In this document: positions 55,310 through 64,000 of the stretch, piece by piece
Numbering within the stretch: the first letter of the stretch is position 1
Layout of the letters: every line of letters starts with the position of its first letter
NCBI GenBank assembly: GCA_030622545.1
Contig: JAUXGA010000003.1
Span: 150,748 to 214,747 of the forward strand
Direction: 5' to 3'
Length of the DNA stretch: 64,000 nucleotides
Origin: a bacterium
GTDB taxonomy: Bacteria; Electryoneota; RPQS01; DYHQ01
Position numbers and translations under genes: made by a program
The notes under the pieces: model-generated
Told to the model about the DNA's origin: nothing
Database searches by the model: none
What the model saw: only the letters and a program-made list of their open reading frames with translations

Positions 55310-56230
55310 ATGTTTGAAAAGAATAGATTTCTAATTTTACTCTTTGGGATACTCATCGCGGCGATAGCGCTGACATCGTGCAGTGAATACCGGACTCCCA
55401 ATGGTTATCAAGCTCATCCTGATGGCTGGCTGGCTCCGTCCAGCGATGCTTTTCACGGGCAGGGAGCGCTGAGCACTCATGGGCAGGGGTGTGCTTCGTG
55501 TCACGGTGAGGATTATCAGGGCGGCGAAGAAGGACAGAGCTGTTACGATTGCCATGTCTATCCGCATCCATCTGTTACCGCCGGGCAAGCGAGTGCTCAT
55601 CAGGCGATAATAGCTTCTCACGATTGGGACCTGAGCGCATGCAGCGGCTGTCATGGAGCCGATTACACCGGCGGACGGACAGGCGTTAGCTGCAAAGAGT
55701 GCCATATCGGGCCGAATGGTCCCGAGGATTGCACAACCTGTCACTGGCTGCCGCCGGTCACCGATGCCGGTCTGCCCTATGGGATGACTTCCGGAGCGGC
55801 GGGAGCGCATTCGGCGCATATGTCGATAGGCTACGCCTGCACCGAATGCCATCTTGAGGTGACTGATATTTCTCATGCGGATGCTTTGCCGGCTGAAGTC
55901 GATTTCTCCGAAGCGCTTATCGCGGATCTTTCACCTCATGAACCGATTTACCTGAGCAGCGGCCCCGCCGAAAACGGCAACGGTTCCTGCGGTTCACTAT
56001 ATTGCCATTCCGATGCTCGCGGCGGCTCACCGAATTGGCCGGTAAGCTGGCACGGCGACCCAATGGCTTGCGGCGATTGCCACAGCATTCCTCCTCCCGC
56101 GCCGCCGGTGATGGGCGCTCAGTGTCACGTCTGCCACGGGAATGTAAATCCGAATTCAAACTACGACTATCCCGATTCCATTCGGTTTCTCCAGCCCGAA
56201 TTGCATGTCAACGGAGAGGTTGACTTCTAA
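55310..56230 (+). CDS. Multihaem cytochrome lipoprotein with CX4CH motif
   Basis: 306 residues from the ATG at 55310, 5 bp after the previous stop. Lipoprotein signal (LILLFGILIAAIALTSC; lipobox ALTSC). Eight CxxCH sites (CASCH, CYDCH, CSGCH, CKECH, CTTCH, CTECH, CGDCH, CHVCH) and one CX4CH (CGSLYCH, codons at 55988-56008). The CX4CH plus following CxxCH is the arrangement known from Geobacter outer-surface cytochromes. It is likely anchored in the outer membrane, facing out or docking on the barrel, as the terminal electron donor. Confidence 0.92.
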   Translation: MFEKNRFLILLFGILIAAIALTSCSEYRTPNGYQAHPDGWLAPSSDAFHGQGALSTHGQGCASCHGEDYQGGEEGQSCYDCHVYPHPSVTAGQASAHQAIIASHDWDLSACSGCHGADYTGGRTGVSCKECHIGPNGPEDCTTCHWLPPVTDAGLPYGMTSGAAGAHSAHMSIGYACTECHLEVTDISHADALPAEVDFSEALIADLSPHEPIYLSSGPAENGNGSCGSLYCHSDARGGSPNWPVSWHGDPMACGDCHSIPPPAPPVMGAQCHVCHGNVNPNSNYDYPDSIRFLQPELHVNGEVDF

Positions 56231-56254
56231 AGAAATCGCTTGATATAGAACGAT

Positions 56255-56295
56255 AAAAAAACCCTTCGAGACGTGCTAGTCTCGAAGGGTTTTTG
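56255..56295 (+). terminator. Bidirectional terminator between cytochrome cluster and giant repeat gene
   Basis: 12-bp stem ACCCTTCGAGAC (56261-56272) / GTCTCGAAGGGT (56279-56290), with A tract on the left and T tract on the right. It serves the plus-strand cluster and the minus-strand gene ending at 56327. Confidence 0.9.
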
Positions 56296-56326
56296 TTTTA
56301 CGCGTTAGAAGTTATGGCAAGTCGTT

Positions 56327-59300
56327 CTACGGTGTCGCTGAATAAACCCGATAGTATTTCTTAATGCCCAGAGTGACCACGCCGTCGTCCGTCCAAGTTG
56401 TGGTTGGCGCCACTACAGTTGCTTCGAACGTTTCAAACGTTCTGTCGTGTAATGTTAATGTGTCAGTGTAACTGTAGACGTTGTACTGCGGAGCTCCCGT
56501 TGAACCCCAGCGGAGAATGACATCATCTCCGGAACGTATTGCCGTCAGATCGAGAACCGGCTCCGGACTGATGACCTGCAGAGAACATGCGCCGCAGGCT
56601 GTGCCGTAGAGCGACGTCGAGATGTAGTAGGTGCCCAGTGGCAGATCAACCAGCGTGATGATTTCATCATCTCCGCTGTAGGTGTTATCCGCCGAACCCA
56701 CACAGGTGGATGTGTCACCGCAAACCGTCGTAACAATGATCTGATTGTCACCGTCACCTGAAGCGATGAATGTCCAGCTCCGAACTTCCGTCGGCGTGAA
56801 TTCGTAGATAACATCGTTGCCCGACGTGAAGCACGTTGGATCACCGCAAGAATCCGCGTACACGCACGGTATTGTATCCGTCGCGCAGCATGAATTCTCC
56901 CAGTGCGTGTAGTTCAGTCCCGGAGGGATGACAATCGGATTAGCGCAGTAATCGACAATATCACAGCACTCGGTCGCTATCGTGTAGGTCGCGTAGCCGA
57001 CATCGGTTTGATAGATATCGATATACAGATTCCACGGCGTCGCGCCTTCGTTGGTAAGTATCCAGCCGCTTGTGTTGCCGCTGCCGAGGGTACCGCATGT
57101 ATCATCGAGGAGATTATTTGCGACATAAGCCGTCGGAGATTGATCACACAACTCACCATCGTAGACAGTCAGAAGCATGATGGTCATCGCCGGAACTACG
57201 ATAGGATAAACATCGTGAGTGGTGTCCGGACAGATTTTACCGCAAACCGTATCGAAGCACGCAATCGTGTGCGGATCCACTTCAGTGGGACAAACATCAT
57301 TGGGTTCGGTTTCTTCAGGCGTACAGCAATTTGTCCAGAGCGAACACGGTATGCACCACGTGATGTCAAGCTGGTATGGGTGACCAACTGTGGACGAGCT
57401 GTACTCTTCGACATCCAAGTATACAATCTGTCCCTGTGAAAGCTCGACACAGAAAATCTCTGAGAGGGCACTGACGGGGGATTCACAACCGTCGTCATCG
57501 TAACCGAGTTCAATCCCACGACAGCAGCCGGTTTGCAGATACAACTTGCTGTCGAATGTGGAATCCGGATCAGTACCGCAAAGGCTGAAGGTGTACTCAC
57601 CATCCTCGGTGATCTCAATTTCATACATGTGATCCTCGCCAGTGCCGTTCGCGCAGTCATCGCCCGCACCTTCAAGAGTTGGTGCATTAAAAGTATAGCC
57701 CATGTTATCTATCTGAATCACATAATCCACGGGACATGGCGGGCATGCACCACAACCGACAGTCAATATATATGGACCGGTGCCGGTGTCATAGGCTTCT
57801 TGAACCATGATAAAGTAGGTTCCCGGATCCAGACACACCTCAATGCGGCTGTCATAGCTGGTAGGTCCGGGAGGTCCGTAGTTGTTGTCGTTGAAGGCCA
57901 TCTGACTCACACAATCACTCGCGTACAGATAAACCTCCGGATTGAGACCCAATTCATACGGCCACATACCCGGTGTGTCGTCGGCGAAGACATCAACGGT
58001 GCACATTTGAGCCGAGTCGGTTATGGCAAGCTCATACCAATCGTGATCACCAACAATGTCAATTCTACCGCAGAGCGTATCTTCGCAAGCTACGGCTTGC
58101 GCCGTCGTGCAGGTGTCATTGGGCTCAACGTCAAGACTCGGGTACGGACACGGCGGACAGCAACTGATATCAAGCTGGTATTGATGACTGACGGTTGATG
58201 AATAGGCCTCTTCAACACTTAGGTATACCGTATCGTCCTGTGAAAGCGAGACACATCGAATCTCGGAAAGACCAGAGTATACACCGCAACCGTCGTCATC
58301 GTAAGCCAATTCAGTTCCACGACAGCACGAGGTCTGTAGATATAGTTCGCTGTCGAACGAGGAATCCACATCGGTGCTGCAAAGCGAGAAGTTATAAAGA
58401 GCATCTTCGAGTATTGCTATCTCATACACATGATCCTCACCAGCGGTGTTCGGGCAATCGTCGCCTGCACCTTCCAGAGTTGGCGCAACGAAGCTGTAGC
58501 CCTGGCAATCCACCTGAATAGCGTAATCCACCGGGCAGACACATTGACTGCAAGTAACAGCCAAGACATAAGGGCCGGTGTTGGTATCGTAACAGTGCTG
58601 GACCATGATATAGTAGGTTCCCGGATCCAGACACCATTCCACAATGCGGCTGTCAAGGCCTTCACCGCCGTCATCATTGCTGGCGATTACGGTTGCGCAA
58701 TCGCTTGCATACAGCCAAACTTCCGGATCAAGACCAAGTCCGTACGGCCACATATAGGGCGTATCATCGGCGAAGACATCAATGGTGCATGTAACCGCTG
58801 AATCGGCTATGACAAGCTCATACCAGTCGTTATCGCCTACGATATCGATTTCGCCGCACAGCGTATCGCCGCAAGCGACGGGTTGTGACGTCGTACAGTC
58901 ATCGTTGGGCTCGATGTCACGGTCAGCGTATGGACAATCTGGCAACACGTCGCAGGTCAGCCAAGCCACATATTCCGAGGTGTCTCCACAAAGAACACCT
59001 TCGAATTCCTCAGGCGCGATCAGGATCCAGTAGGTACCTGCAGCAACGACGTCGGAGATACAAACGGTATCACACTTATTACCGGAATTAGACACGAGCG
59101 TTACAGCGTCATCACAGGAATCCGGCGATGTACCGGCCTGAACAATCCAAAGGGTAAAATCGAATTCCGCAACGGCGCACCAATAGAGCCATGTCCAATC
59201 ATCTGTAAGCGTGATTTCGTACCAGTCTGTGTCGCGGTAATTCAACGTATCGACTCCATCGACAAACTCGAACGTCCCGCTCTTACCGCAGACAGTGTCG

Positions 59301-62134
59301 TCGCAGGCGATGGATTGGAAGACATAAGGCGTGGAATTACATCCGCCGTTGTACTGGTCGTCGTAGTTAAAGCCGCAATCCGGTTCGCCTTCATAGAAAC
59401 AGGCATCGAGAGTGCCTGCACACGGACACGTAATCACGCATATATCTGGACATGCGCCACAGGTAATCGCTAAAACATACGGGCCGGTGTTGGTATCGCT
59501 ATAATGCTGAACCATAATATAGTAGGTTCCCGGTTCCAGACATTCTATCCCAAGCCGGCTGTCAAGTCCTTCGCCGCCGTCATCATCGTTGCCAAGCTCG
59601 GTTACGCAGTCGCTCGCATACAGCCAAACCTCCGGATCAAGACCTGTTCCGTATGGCCACATACCGGGTGTATCATCAGCGAAGACGTCAATGGTACATG
59701 CGACGGCTGTATCGGGTATAACAAGTTCATACCAGTCGTTATCACCCACAGGTTCGATCTCACCGCATAGGGTATCTCCACACAAGACACCCTCTGCCGT
59801 CGTACAGTCATCGTTGGGTTCAGTGTCACGATTCTCGTACGGGCAGGGAATACATCCGGTGGTTATAGTTAAATCGAAATCCGGAATGCAGGGAGTTGTT
59901 GTATAGGAATCTATGATGATGTAGTACGTGCCCGCTGGGAGAACAACATTATTCATCCCGTGCGGTGCGGCATTATAATTGGTGGAGGTGGCAATACAGG
60001 TCCCTGGATTCGGTGGACATGTACTGTCAATAAGTATGCCTGAATAGGTTGTAGTTTTCGGATCAAGTAGAATATTGACACACGTATCCTGCGTAACGGT
60101 GATTTCGTAGAGAATATCTTCTCCGGCGTCGTAAGTGCCAAGGCATGTCGCGTCGAAATCATTGCCCAAACCGCAGTTCGTCTGGCTCAAATCACTGTAA
60201 GGCAATGCCGCCGGAAGCGTGACCGTTACATCTGGTGGAATGCACGGATTTACCCACGCGCTGATGGCCAGGTCAAATGAAGGAATGCAATCGGGAGTTG
60301 GGTATGTATCGATCATGATGTAATAGGTACCCGGTGCGAGGATCACATAGTCCAATCCATGTGGGGAAGCACCGGAATTGGTGGAAAAAGCCATACACGG
60401 GTCACCCGGAGGACAAACATCGTCGATTAAGATACCCGTCCAAGTGGTGGTGCCCGGATCAAGGTCGATGTTAACGGTACACTGTGCTGTGACGGTGACT
60501 TCATAGAGAATATCTTCGCCGCCATCATAGCCGTCAAGACAGGTCATGTCGAAGTCATCCTCCAGGCCACAGTTCGTTTGATCTATATCACTGTAGGGCA
60601 GCGCTGCAGGCAGAGTAACCGATACATCCGGAACACACGGATCGACAAATGTGCACGTGGTGATGGTCAGGTCAAATGAAGGAACACAATCAGGTGTCGG
60701 ATTGGTATCGATCATGATATAATAGGTACCCGGCGCGAGGATCATACAGTCCAGCCCATGCGGGGCAGCACTGTAATTGGTAGAAAAAGCCATGCACGGA
60801 TCCCCCGGAGGGCAAACATCGTCGATTAAGATACCGGTATAGGTTGTGGTGCCCGGATCAAGGTTGATCTCAACGGTACACTGCTCCGTGACAGTGACTT
60901 CATAAAGAATGTCTTCACCGTCGTCGTAAGTGCCAAGGCATGTCGCGCTGAAGTCGTCCTCCAACCCACAATTCGTCTGGGCTGCGTCGGTGTAGGGCAG
61001 CGCCGCTGGCAAAGTAACCGATACATCCGGAATACACGGATCGACGTATGTGCATGTGTTAATGGTCAGGTCAAACGCAGGAATGCAATCGGGAGTCGAC
61101 CAGGTATCAATCATGATGTAGTAGGTGCCCGGATCAAGAATCATGCAGTCCAATCCGTGCGCGCCGCCGCTGTAGCCGCGGGTTGAAAAAGCCATGCACG
61201 GATCAGCCGGCGGACACTCATCGTCGATACAGATACCGGTATAGGTGGTGGTGCCCGGATCAAGCCCGATTTCTACCGTACACGTTGCCGTAACAGTCAA
61301 CTGATAAATAATGTCTTCTCCACTGTCGTAGTAGTCGAGGCAGGTATCCTCATAATCGTCGAGTCGGCCGCAATTCGTCTGAGCCGCGTCGGTGTAAGGT
61401 AACGCCGCTGGCAGCGTAACCACGATGGGATCCGTACAATCATCGCCGGTCGCATCAAGGTGACCTCGTGTCCGCGGTGTCGTGCCGCCGCGCAATGCGT
61501 TCAATTCATTCCAGAGGTCACTGTAGTCCAAGCCCTGCTCCTTGAGTTCATCAATTCTCGGACCGATGGCTTCGATACGCTCCCTCTTCGCATGTTCATC
61601 TCCTGCGGCTATCCGCTGTGCAAGTTCATTATCTATAGCCATTTTCTGCGCAAGCTCTTCCTCCATAGTGGGCTGATGTGCACGTTGTTCTTCTATGGCA
61701 ATCGTCCGCGCATGTTCAGCAGCAGCCAGTATCTTTTCGCTCTCTTTTTGGGCTAACTTGGCCGCCTCTTTTATAGCAGGTATAGCAGGCTTGGCAACGC
61801 GGGCCGGGCCTAAGGCCGATGTTGAGGGCCAGTCGATGACAGGTTCCGGAATTTTGGCCGGTTCCTCCTCAAACTTGCCTGCTCTTTTCTCCACAGGAGC
61901 TTCTTTTACTGCAGGTGCTTCCTTCTCCACGAGAGCTTTTTTCTCTGCAGGAGTTGTCTTAACGATAGTGGCTTCTTCCGGTTGCGCGGGCTGCGCGATA
62001 GGTTGTGCCGTTCGTAGCCCCAACCGGATTAGCGTGCTGTCGACATCTTCTTTCACATTGTCGGCCAGCAGCACGTAACAGCCGAGCAAGATGATGGCTA
62101 TGAACAAGCCCGTAAACAAAAACCCCTTTTTCAT
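56327..62134 (-). CDS. Giant secreted repeat protein (tandem Cys-rich and PPC-like modules)
   Basis: 1935 residues; GAGGTGAAG lies upstream of the ATG. The signal sequence (MKKGFLFTGLFIAIILLGCY) resembles that of the 582-residue protein at 2.3-4.0 kb. Residues about 50-215 form a charged Glu/Lys/Ala-rich stalk. Residues about 231-765 hold four tandem modules of about 134 residues, each with VTLPAALPY, GEDILYEVTVT, DPGTTTYTGI and PGTYYIMIDT. Then come three PPC-like modules (DNDWYELVI, DDGGEGLDSR, PGTYYIMVQ) mixed with other Cys-rich modules, and a fibronectin-like end. There is no NPFNP sorting domain. Probably a cell-surface or matrix protein; LLGC could also be a lipobox. Confidence 0.85.
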   Translation of the reverse strand: MKKGFLFTGLFIAIILLGCYVLLADNVKEDVDSTLIRLGLRTAQPIAQPAQPEEATIVKTTPAEKKALVEKEAPAVKEAPVEKRAGKFEEEPAKIPEPVIDWPSTSALGPARVAKPAIPAIKEAAKLAQKESEKILAAAEHARTIAIEEQRAHQPTMEEELAQKMAIDNELAQRIAAGDEHAKRERIEAIGPRIDELKEQGLDYSDLWNELNALRGGTTPRTRGHLDATGDDCTDPIVVTLPAALPYTDAAQTNCGRLDDYEDTCLDYYDSGEDIIYQLTVTATCTVEIGLDPGTTTYTGICIDDECPPADPCMAFSTRGYSGGAHGLDCMILDPGTYYIMIDTWSTPDCIPAFDLTINTCTYVDPCIPDVSVTLPAALPYTDAAQTNCGLEDDFSATCLGTYDDGEDILYEVTVTEQCTVEINLDPGTTTYTGILIDDVCPPGDPCMAFSTNYSAAPHGLDCMILAPGTYYIMIDTNPTPDCVPSFDLTITTCTFVDPCVPDVSVTLPAALPYSDIDQTNCGLEDDFDMTCLDGYDGGEDILYEVTVTAQCTVNIDLDPGTTTWTGILIDDVCPPGDPCMAFSTNSGASPHGLDYVILAPGTYYIMIDTYPTPDCIPSFDLAISAWVNPCIPPDVTVTLPAALPYSDLSQTNCGLGNDFDATCLGTYDAGEDILYEITVTQDTCVNILLDPKTTTYSGILIDSTCPPNPGTCIATSTNYNAAPHGMNNVVLPAGTYYIIIDSYTTTPCIPDFDLTITTGCIPCPYENRDTEPNDDCTTAEGVLCGDTLCGEIEPVGDNDWYELVIPDTAVACTIDVFADDTPGMWPYGTGLDPEVWLYASDCVTELGNDDDGGEGLDSRLGIECLEPGTYYIMVQHYSDTNTGPYVLAITCGACPDICVITCPCAGTLDACFYEGEPDCGFNYDDQYNGGCNSTPYVFQSIACDDTVCGKSGTFEFVDGVDTLNYRDTDWYEITLTDDWTWLYWCAVAEFDFTLWIVQAGTSPDSCDDAVTLVSNSGNKCDTVCISDVVAAGTYWILIAPEEFEGVLCGDTSEYVAWLTCDVLPDCPYADRDIEPNDDCTTSQPVACGDTLCGEIDIVGDNDWYELVIADSAVTCTIDVFADDTPYMWPYGLGLDPEVWLYASDCATVIASNDDGGEGLDSRIVEWCLDPGTYYIMVQHCYDTNTGPYVLAVTCSQCVCPVDYAIQVDCQGYSFVAPTLEGAGDDCPNTAGEDHVYEIAILEDALYNFSLCSTDVDSSFDSELYLQTSCCRGTELAYDDDGCGVYSGLSEIRCVSLSQDDTVYLSVEEAYSSTVSHQYQLDISCCPPCPYPSLDVEPNDTCTTAQAVACEDTLCGRIDIVGDHDWYELAITDSAQMCTVDVFADDTPGMWPYELGLNPEVYLYASDCVSQMAFNDNNYGPPGPTSYDSRIEVCLDPGTYFIMVQEAYDTGTGPYILTVGCGACPPCPVDYVIQIDNMGYTFNAPTLEGAGDDCANGTGEDHMYEIEITEDGEYTFSLCGTDPDSTFDSKLYLQTGCCRGIELGYDDDGCESPVSALSEIFCVELSQGQIVYLDVEEYSSSTVGHPYQLDITWCIPCSLWTNCCTPEETEPNDVCPTEVDPHTIACFDTVCGKICPDTTHDVYPIVVPAMTIMLLTVYDGELCDQSPTAYVANNLLDDTCGTLGSGNTSGWILTNEGATPWNLYIDIYQTDVGYATYTIATECCDIVDYCANPIVIPPGLNYTHWENSCCATDTIPCVYADSCGDPTCFTSGNDVIYEFTPTEVRSWTFIASGDGDNQIIVTTVCGDTSTCVGSADNTYSGDDEIITLVDLPLGTYYISTSLYGTACGACSLQVISPEPVLDLTAIRSGDDVILRWGSTGAPQYNVYSYTDTLTLHDRTFETFEATVVAPTTTWTDDGVVTLGIKKYYRVYSATP
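59840..61444 (-). repeat. Four tandem ~400-bp coding repeats in the giant protein gene
   Basis: Four units of about 134 codons, marked by recurring VTLPAALPY near 61415, 61010, 60610 and 60210. They are similar enough at DNA level to recombine, so copy number may vary. They encode the first module block of the protein. Confidence 0.8.
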
Positions 62135-62229
62135 GCTTCACCTCAAATTTTTGATTGCAAGCGGATATTTTCACAAACCTTAGCTTTGAAGTTATAGACC
62201 CCGAAACCTGATTTCCTCACATTATAATA

Positions 62230-62257
62230 AATATAATCCGAAATCTCAGAATGTCAA
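62230..62257 (-). promoter_or_regulatory. Predicted promoter of the giant repeat protein gene
   Basis: Minus strand: TTGACA (62252-62257), 16-bp spacer, TATATT (62230-62235), leader about 90 nt. Confidence 0.65.
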
Positions 62258-62796
62258 TAGGAGTGACAAAATAAAACGAAATTCTTTAAAATTACTTTCT
62301 CAATTTCTTAAACTTTATTTAAACAATGTTTTAGAATGAGAAGAGCTCTTAAAACTAACATTATTTCTTCGACGACGATGGAAATCAAGTCCATTTTAAA
62401 GAGGTTTCCTCATGCCGCGGCTCTCTGCGATTCCTCGAAGGAGGTGAAATCAGAGAAAATTCGGTGAAAGCGTGCTGAAAGACATAATGAACTTCGAGCC
62501 AATAAGTGGTGCACGAACCATGCCAAATTGCGCACAATGCATTGATATTATTGAAAAATCATTCTTTGTCTTGGGAATTATCTTGAGGTTCAATCCAGAT
62601 GGGTGTCTTAATATTTTCTAAGAGCCGGTTTCTCCGGAAAACACACATGCAGTCGCGTTTTTTTTAGTGGTGTACAACTCTTCTCTATTGCTTTTATGAA
62701 CGAATCGTTTTAAATTGTATTAATCCAACCTGTGAATTTTCCAATACTAAGCAGGGAAGCATTCTTGGATAGATCTTGAAATAAACAGCGAGAATT
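62258..62796. other. Intergenic region without a recognisable gene
   Basis: AT-rich. A frame of 43 codons near 62489-62620 (with CAQC) has no clear ribosome site and no recognised family. A short GCCGCGGC block near 62414 echoes repeat A but is too short to call. Confidence 0.4.
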
Positions 62797-63708
62797 ATGA
62801 CCAAGTATGCGACGATTGATGTCGGATCTAATTCGATCCTGCTTCATATTGCCGAGAAAGATGAGCGGGGTCATTGGCAACCTGTTATGGATAAGGTTGA
62901 AATGACGCGTCTGGGCGAAGAGCTTCAAGCGACCGGGTCACTGAAGCCTGAAGCCATGGACCGAACCGCCCGTGCACTGAAAGGCTTCATGGCGCTGGTA
63001 AAAGAGCAAGGCGTCGCTCAAGTTGCGGTTGTGGGAACCATGTGCCTGCGTGTGGCGAAAAATGCCGGAGATTTCCTGCAGAAGGTCAAAGATGAATGCG
63101 GCTTGACCATTGAAGTCATTCCGGGAGAAGAAGAAGCGCGACTTTCCTATCTGGCGGTAAAATCCGGTATCGGCCTTTCCGAAGGCAGACTCGTTATCTT
63201 CGACGTCGGGGGTGGGAGCACTGAATTCGTCTTTGCGAAAGGAGAGTACATTGAGCGCAAGTTCAGCATCAACATCGGAGCCGCCGGACTGACGGAAAAG
63301 TACCTGATTTCGAATCCGGTGATTAAGGAGGAACTGGCGACGATGCTGAACGTTGTTCAAGCAACTTTCGCGGATTTTGAATTTGACGGGAAACCGGATA
63401 CATTGATTGGTGTCGGAGGAACGATGACCAATATTGGAGCAGTGATGCATCAACTCGCCGTCTATAAGCCGGATGTCATTCAAGGGTTTGTCTTATCCCT
63501 CACGGAAGTCGAGCGCCAGTTGGAACTCTATCGCTCAAAGACCATTGAAGAGAGGAAAGCCATCGTTGGACTTCAACCCAAGAGGGCAGATGTGATTCTG
63601 GCAGGTGTCGGTATTATCTACACCATCTTGAAAAAGTTCGGCGTGAATTCGGCGACGATTAGCGACAGGGGAATCCGCCACGGCTTAATAGTGGACAGAT
63701 TCGAATAG
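62797..63708 (+). CDS. Ppx/GppA family phosphatase
   Basis: 303 residues. ASKHA-fold motifs: ATIDVGSNSILLHIAEKDE (phosphate 1), VIPGEEEARLSYLAVKSGI (catalytic Glu region), IFDVGGGSTEFVFAKGEYIE (phosphate 2) and LIGVGGTMTNIGAVMHQL. It ends DRGIRHGLIVDRF as in the short Ppx/GppA group of about 300 residues. The family hydrolyses polyphosphate or pppGpp. Without the C-terminal HD domain it matches the short exopolyphosphatase-like type. The exact substrate is open. Confidence 0.93.
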   Translation: MTKYATIDVGSNSILLHIAEKDERGHWQPVMDKVEMTRLGEELQATGSLKPEAMDRTARALKGFMALVKEQGVAQVAVVGTMCLRVAKNAGDFLQKVKDECGLTIEVIPGEEEARLSYLAVKSGIGLSEGRLVIFDVGGGSTEFVFAKGEYIERKFSINIGAAGLTEKYLISNPVIKEELATMLNVVQATFADFEFDGKPDTLIGVGGTMTNIGAVMHQLAVYKPDVIQGFVLSLTEVERQLELYRSKTIEERKAIVGLQPKRADVILAGVGIIYTILKKFGVNSATISDRGIRHGLIVDRFE

Positions 63709-63735
63709 AAGGGATTTCCCTTTGGAAGATGGTTA

Positions 63736-63764
63736 TTGTGAAATGCTTTAAAATATATTATATT
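63736..63764 (+). promoter_or_regulatory. Predicted promoter of the gene at 63791
   Basis: TTGTGA (63736-63741), 17-bp spacer, TATATT (63759-63764). Confidence 0.5.
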
Positions 63765-63790
63765 GTAAGGATAAACGAAAAAGGAGAATT

Positions 63791-64000
63791 TTGCGCAAAT
63801 CTTACCTAAAAAATATAATTGGAGTTTTCCTCTGTCTTGTTTTATTGGTCGGCGCGAGCGCGGCACAGCAACAAGTTGCGATTGATTCGGCATCGGTAAC
63901 CCTTATCAGACCGCAGACTCGTGCAGGGCAGGATGCTTCCGGCGATGGTCAATTTGCGCGCGCGGGAGCTTTCCTTGATCGTCCTTTGGTCGTTCGCGTG
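63791..64000 (+). CDS. Exported protein, N-terminal fragment (3' end outside window)
   Basis: 70 codons from a TTG with AAGGAG just upstream (short 4-nt spacing), open to the window edge. Signal peptide (NIIGVFLCLVLLVGASAAQQ). The mature start is IDSASVTLIRPQTRAGQDAS and the visible end is FLDRPLVVRV, which may begin an Ig-like or adhesin repeat. Too short to name. Confidence 0.7.
   Translation, partial: MRKSYLKNIIGVFLCLVLLVGASAAQQQVAIDSASVTLIRPQTRAGQDASGDGQFARAGAFLDRPLVVRV

Noticed and set aside
56903-57439. Plus-strand open frames within the giant gene (also 57533-58198)
   Set aside because: They lie opposite the repeat protein; low-complexity translations without motifs or ribosome sites.
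59840-61444. Regular repeats that could be read as a CRISPR array or satellite
   Set aside because: Unit length is about 400 bp, and the repeats are in frame within one long coding sequence with conserved protein motifs.
62489-62620. 43-codon frame with a CxxC motif
   Set aside because: No ribosome site, promoter or recognised family; length is within chance expectation.

Overview
The window is 64 kb of bacterial chromosome, close to 50% GC, mostly tightly packed housekeeping genes with a few accessory patches. Several traits point to an uncultured member of the FCB superphylum rather than a named genus. The primary sigma factor is short and lacks region 1.1. Secreted proteins carry a C-terminal 'NPFNP' type-A sorting domain, and there are many Cys-rich PPC-like secreted modules and multihaem cytochromes. 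Recognisable promoters follow a plain TTGAC[A/T]-N16-18-TATA[T/A]T pattern. I cannot place the phylum without a search.

Layout. 1-4.0 kb: the start of a secreted adhesin-like protein, a decayed TrmB-type regulator and a secreted PPC/sorting-domain protein, all on the minus strand. 4.5-6.6 kb: a membrane protein and a DUF89 phosphatase on the plus strand. 6.7-19.7 kb: a long minus-strand block with an FAD oxidase, FmdB zinc ribbon, two NTF2-like lipoproteins, an NhaD-type antiporter, an M6 metalloprotease, an isocitrate/isopropylmalate-type dehydrogenase, a KAP NTPase, rsmD, a ComEA-like protein and dnaJ-grpE-hrcA. 19.7-21.2 kb: a small island with two candidate small RNA genes, a minimal tRNA-like gene with a UAA anticodon, a small hypothetical gene and a GIY-YIG protein. 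21.2-22.8 kb: ftsX-ftsE.

23-34.9 kb (plus strand): a polyprenyl synthase, PTS IIC-IID-HPr-enzyme I, phosphoglucose/phosphomannose isomerase, a sugar nucleotidyltransferase, an outer membrane protein, metK-ahcY and a radical SAM protein. 35-47.3 kb: a histidine kinase, the primary sigma factor, an M23 peptidase, an HD-GYP protein, a glycosyltransferase and a MacA/MacB-like export cluster with an AI-2E family permease. 47.4-50.3 kb: an IS remnant cut short by a dispersed repeat, a CNNM/CorC protein, a HEPN-like gene between direct repeats, and an Smr protein.

50.5-56.3 kb is the most distinctive region. A promoter is followed by a decahaem lipoprotein gene split by one in-frame TGA, a tandem-rhodanese lipoprotein, an outer-membrane beta-barrel, a 12-haem cytochrome and a lipoprotein cytochrome with 8 CxxCH plus one CX4CH motif. 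This looks like a porin-cytochrome conduit for electron transfer across the outer membrane, here linked to rhodanese domains. It is followed by a 1935-residue repeat protein on the minus strand, a Ppx/GppA phosphatase and the start of another secreted protein.

Two families of short palindromic repeats are scattered between genes: A at 22.9, 26.0, 33.8 and 40.2 kb, and B at 40.3, 43.7 and 47.6 kb. No rRNA and no CRISPR array were seen.
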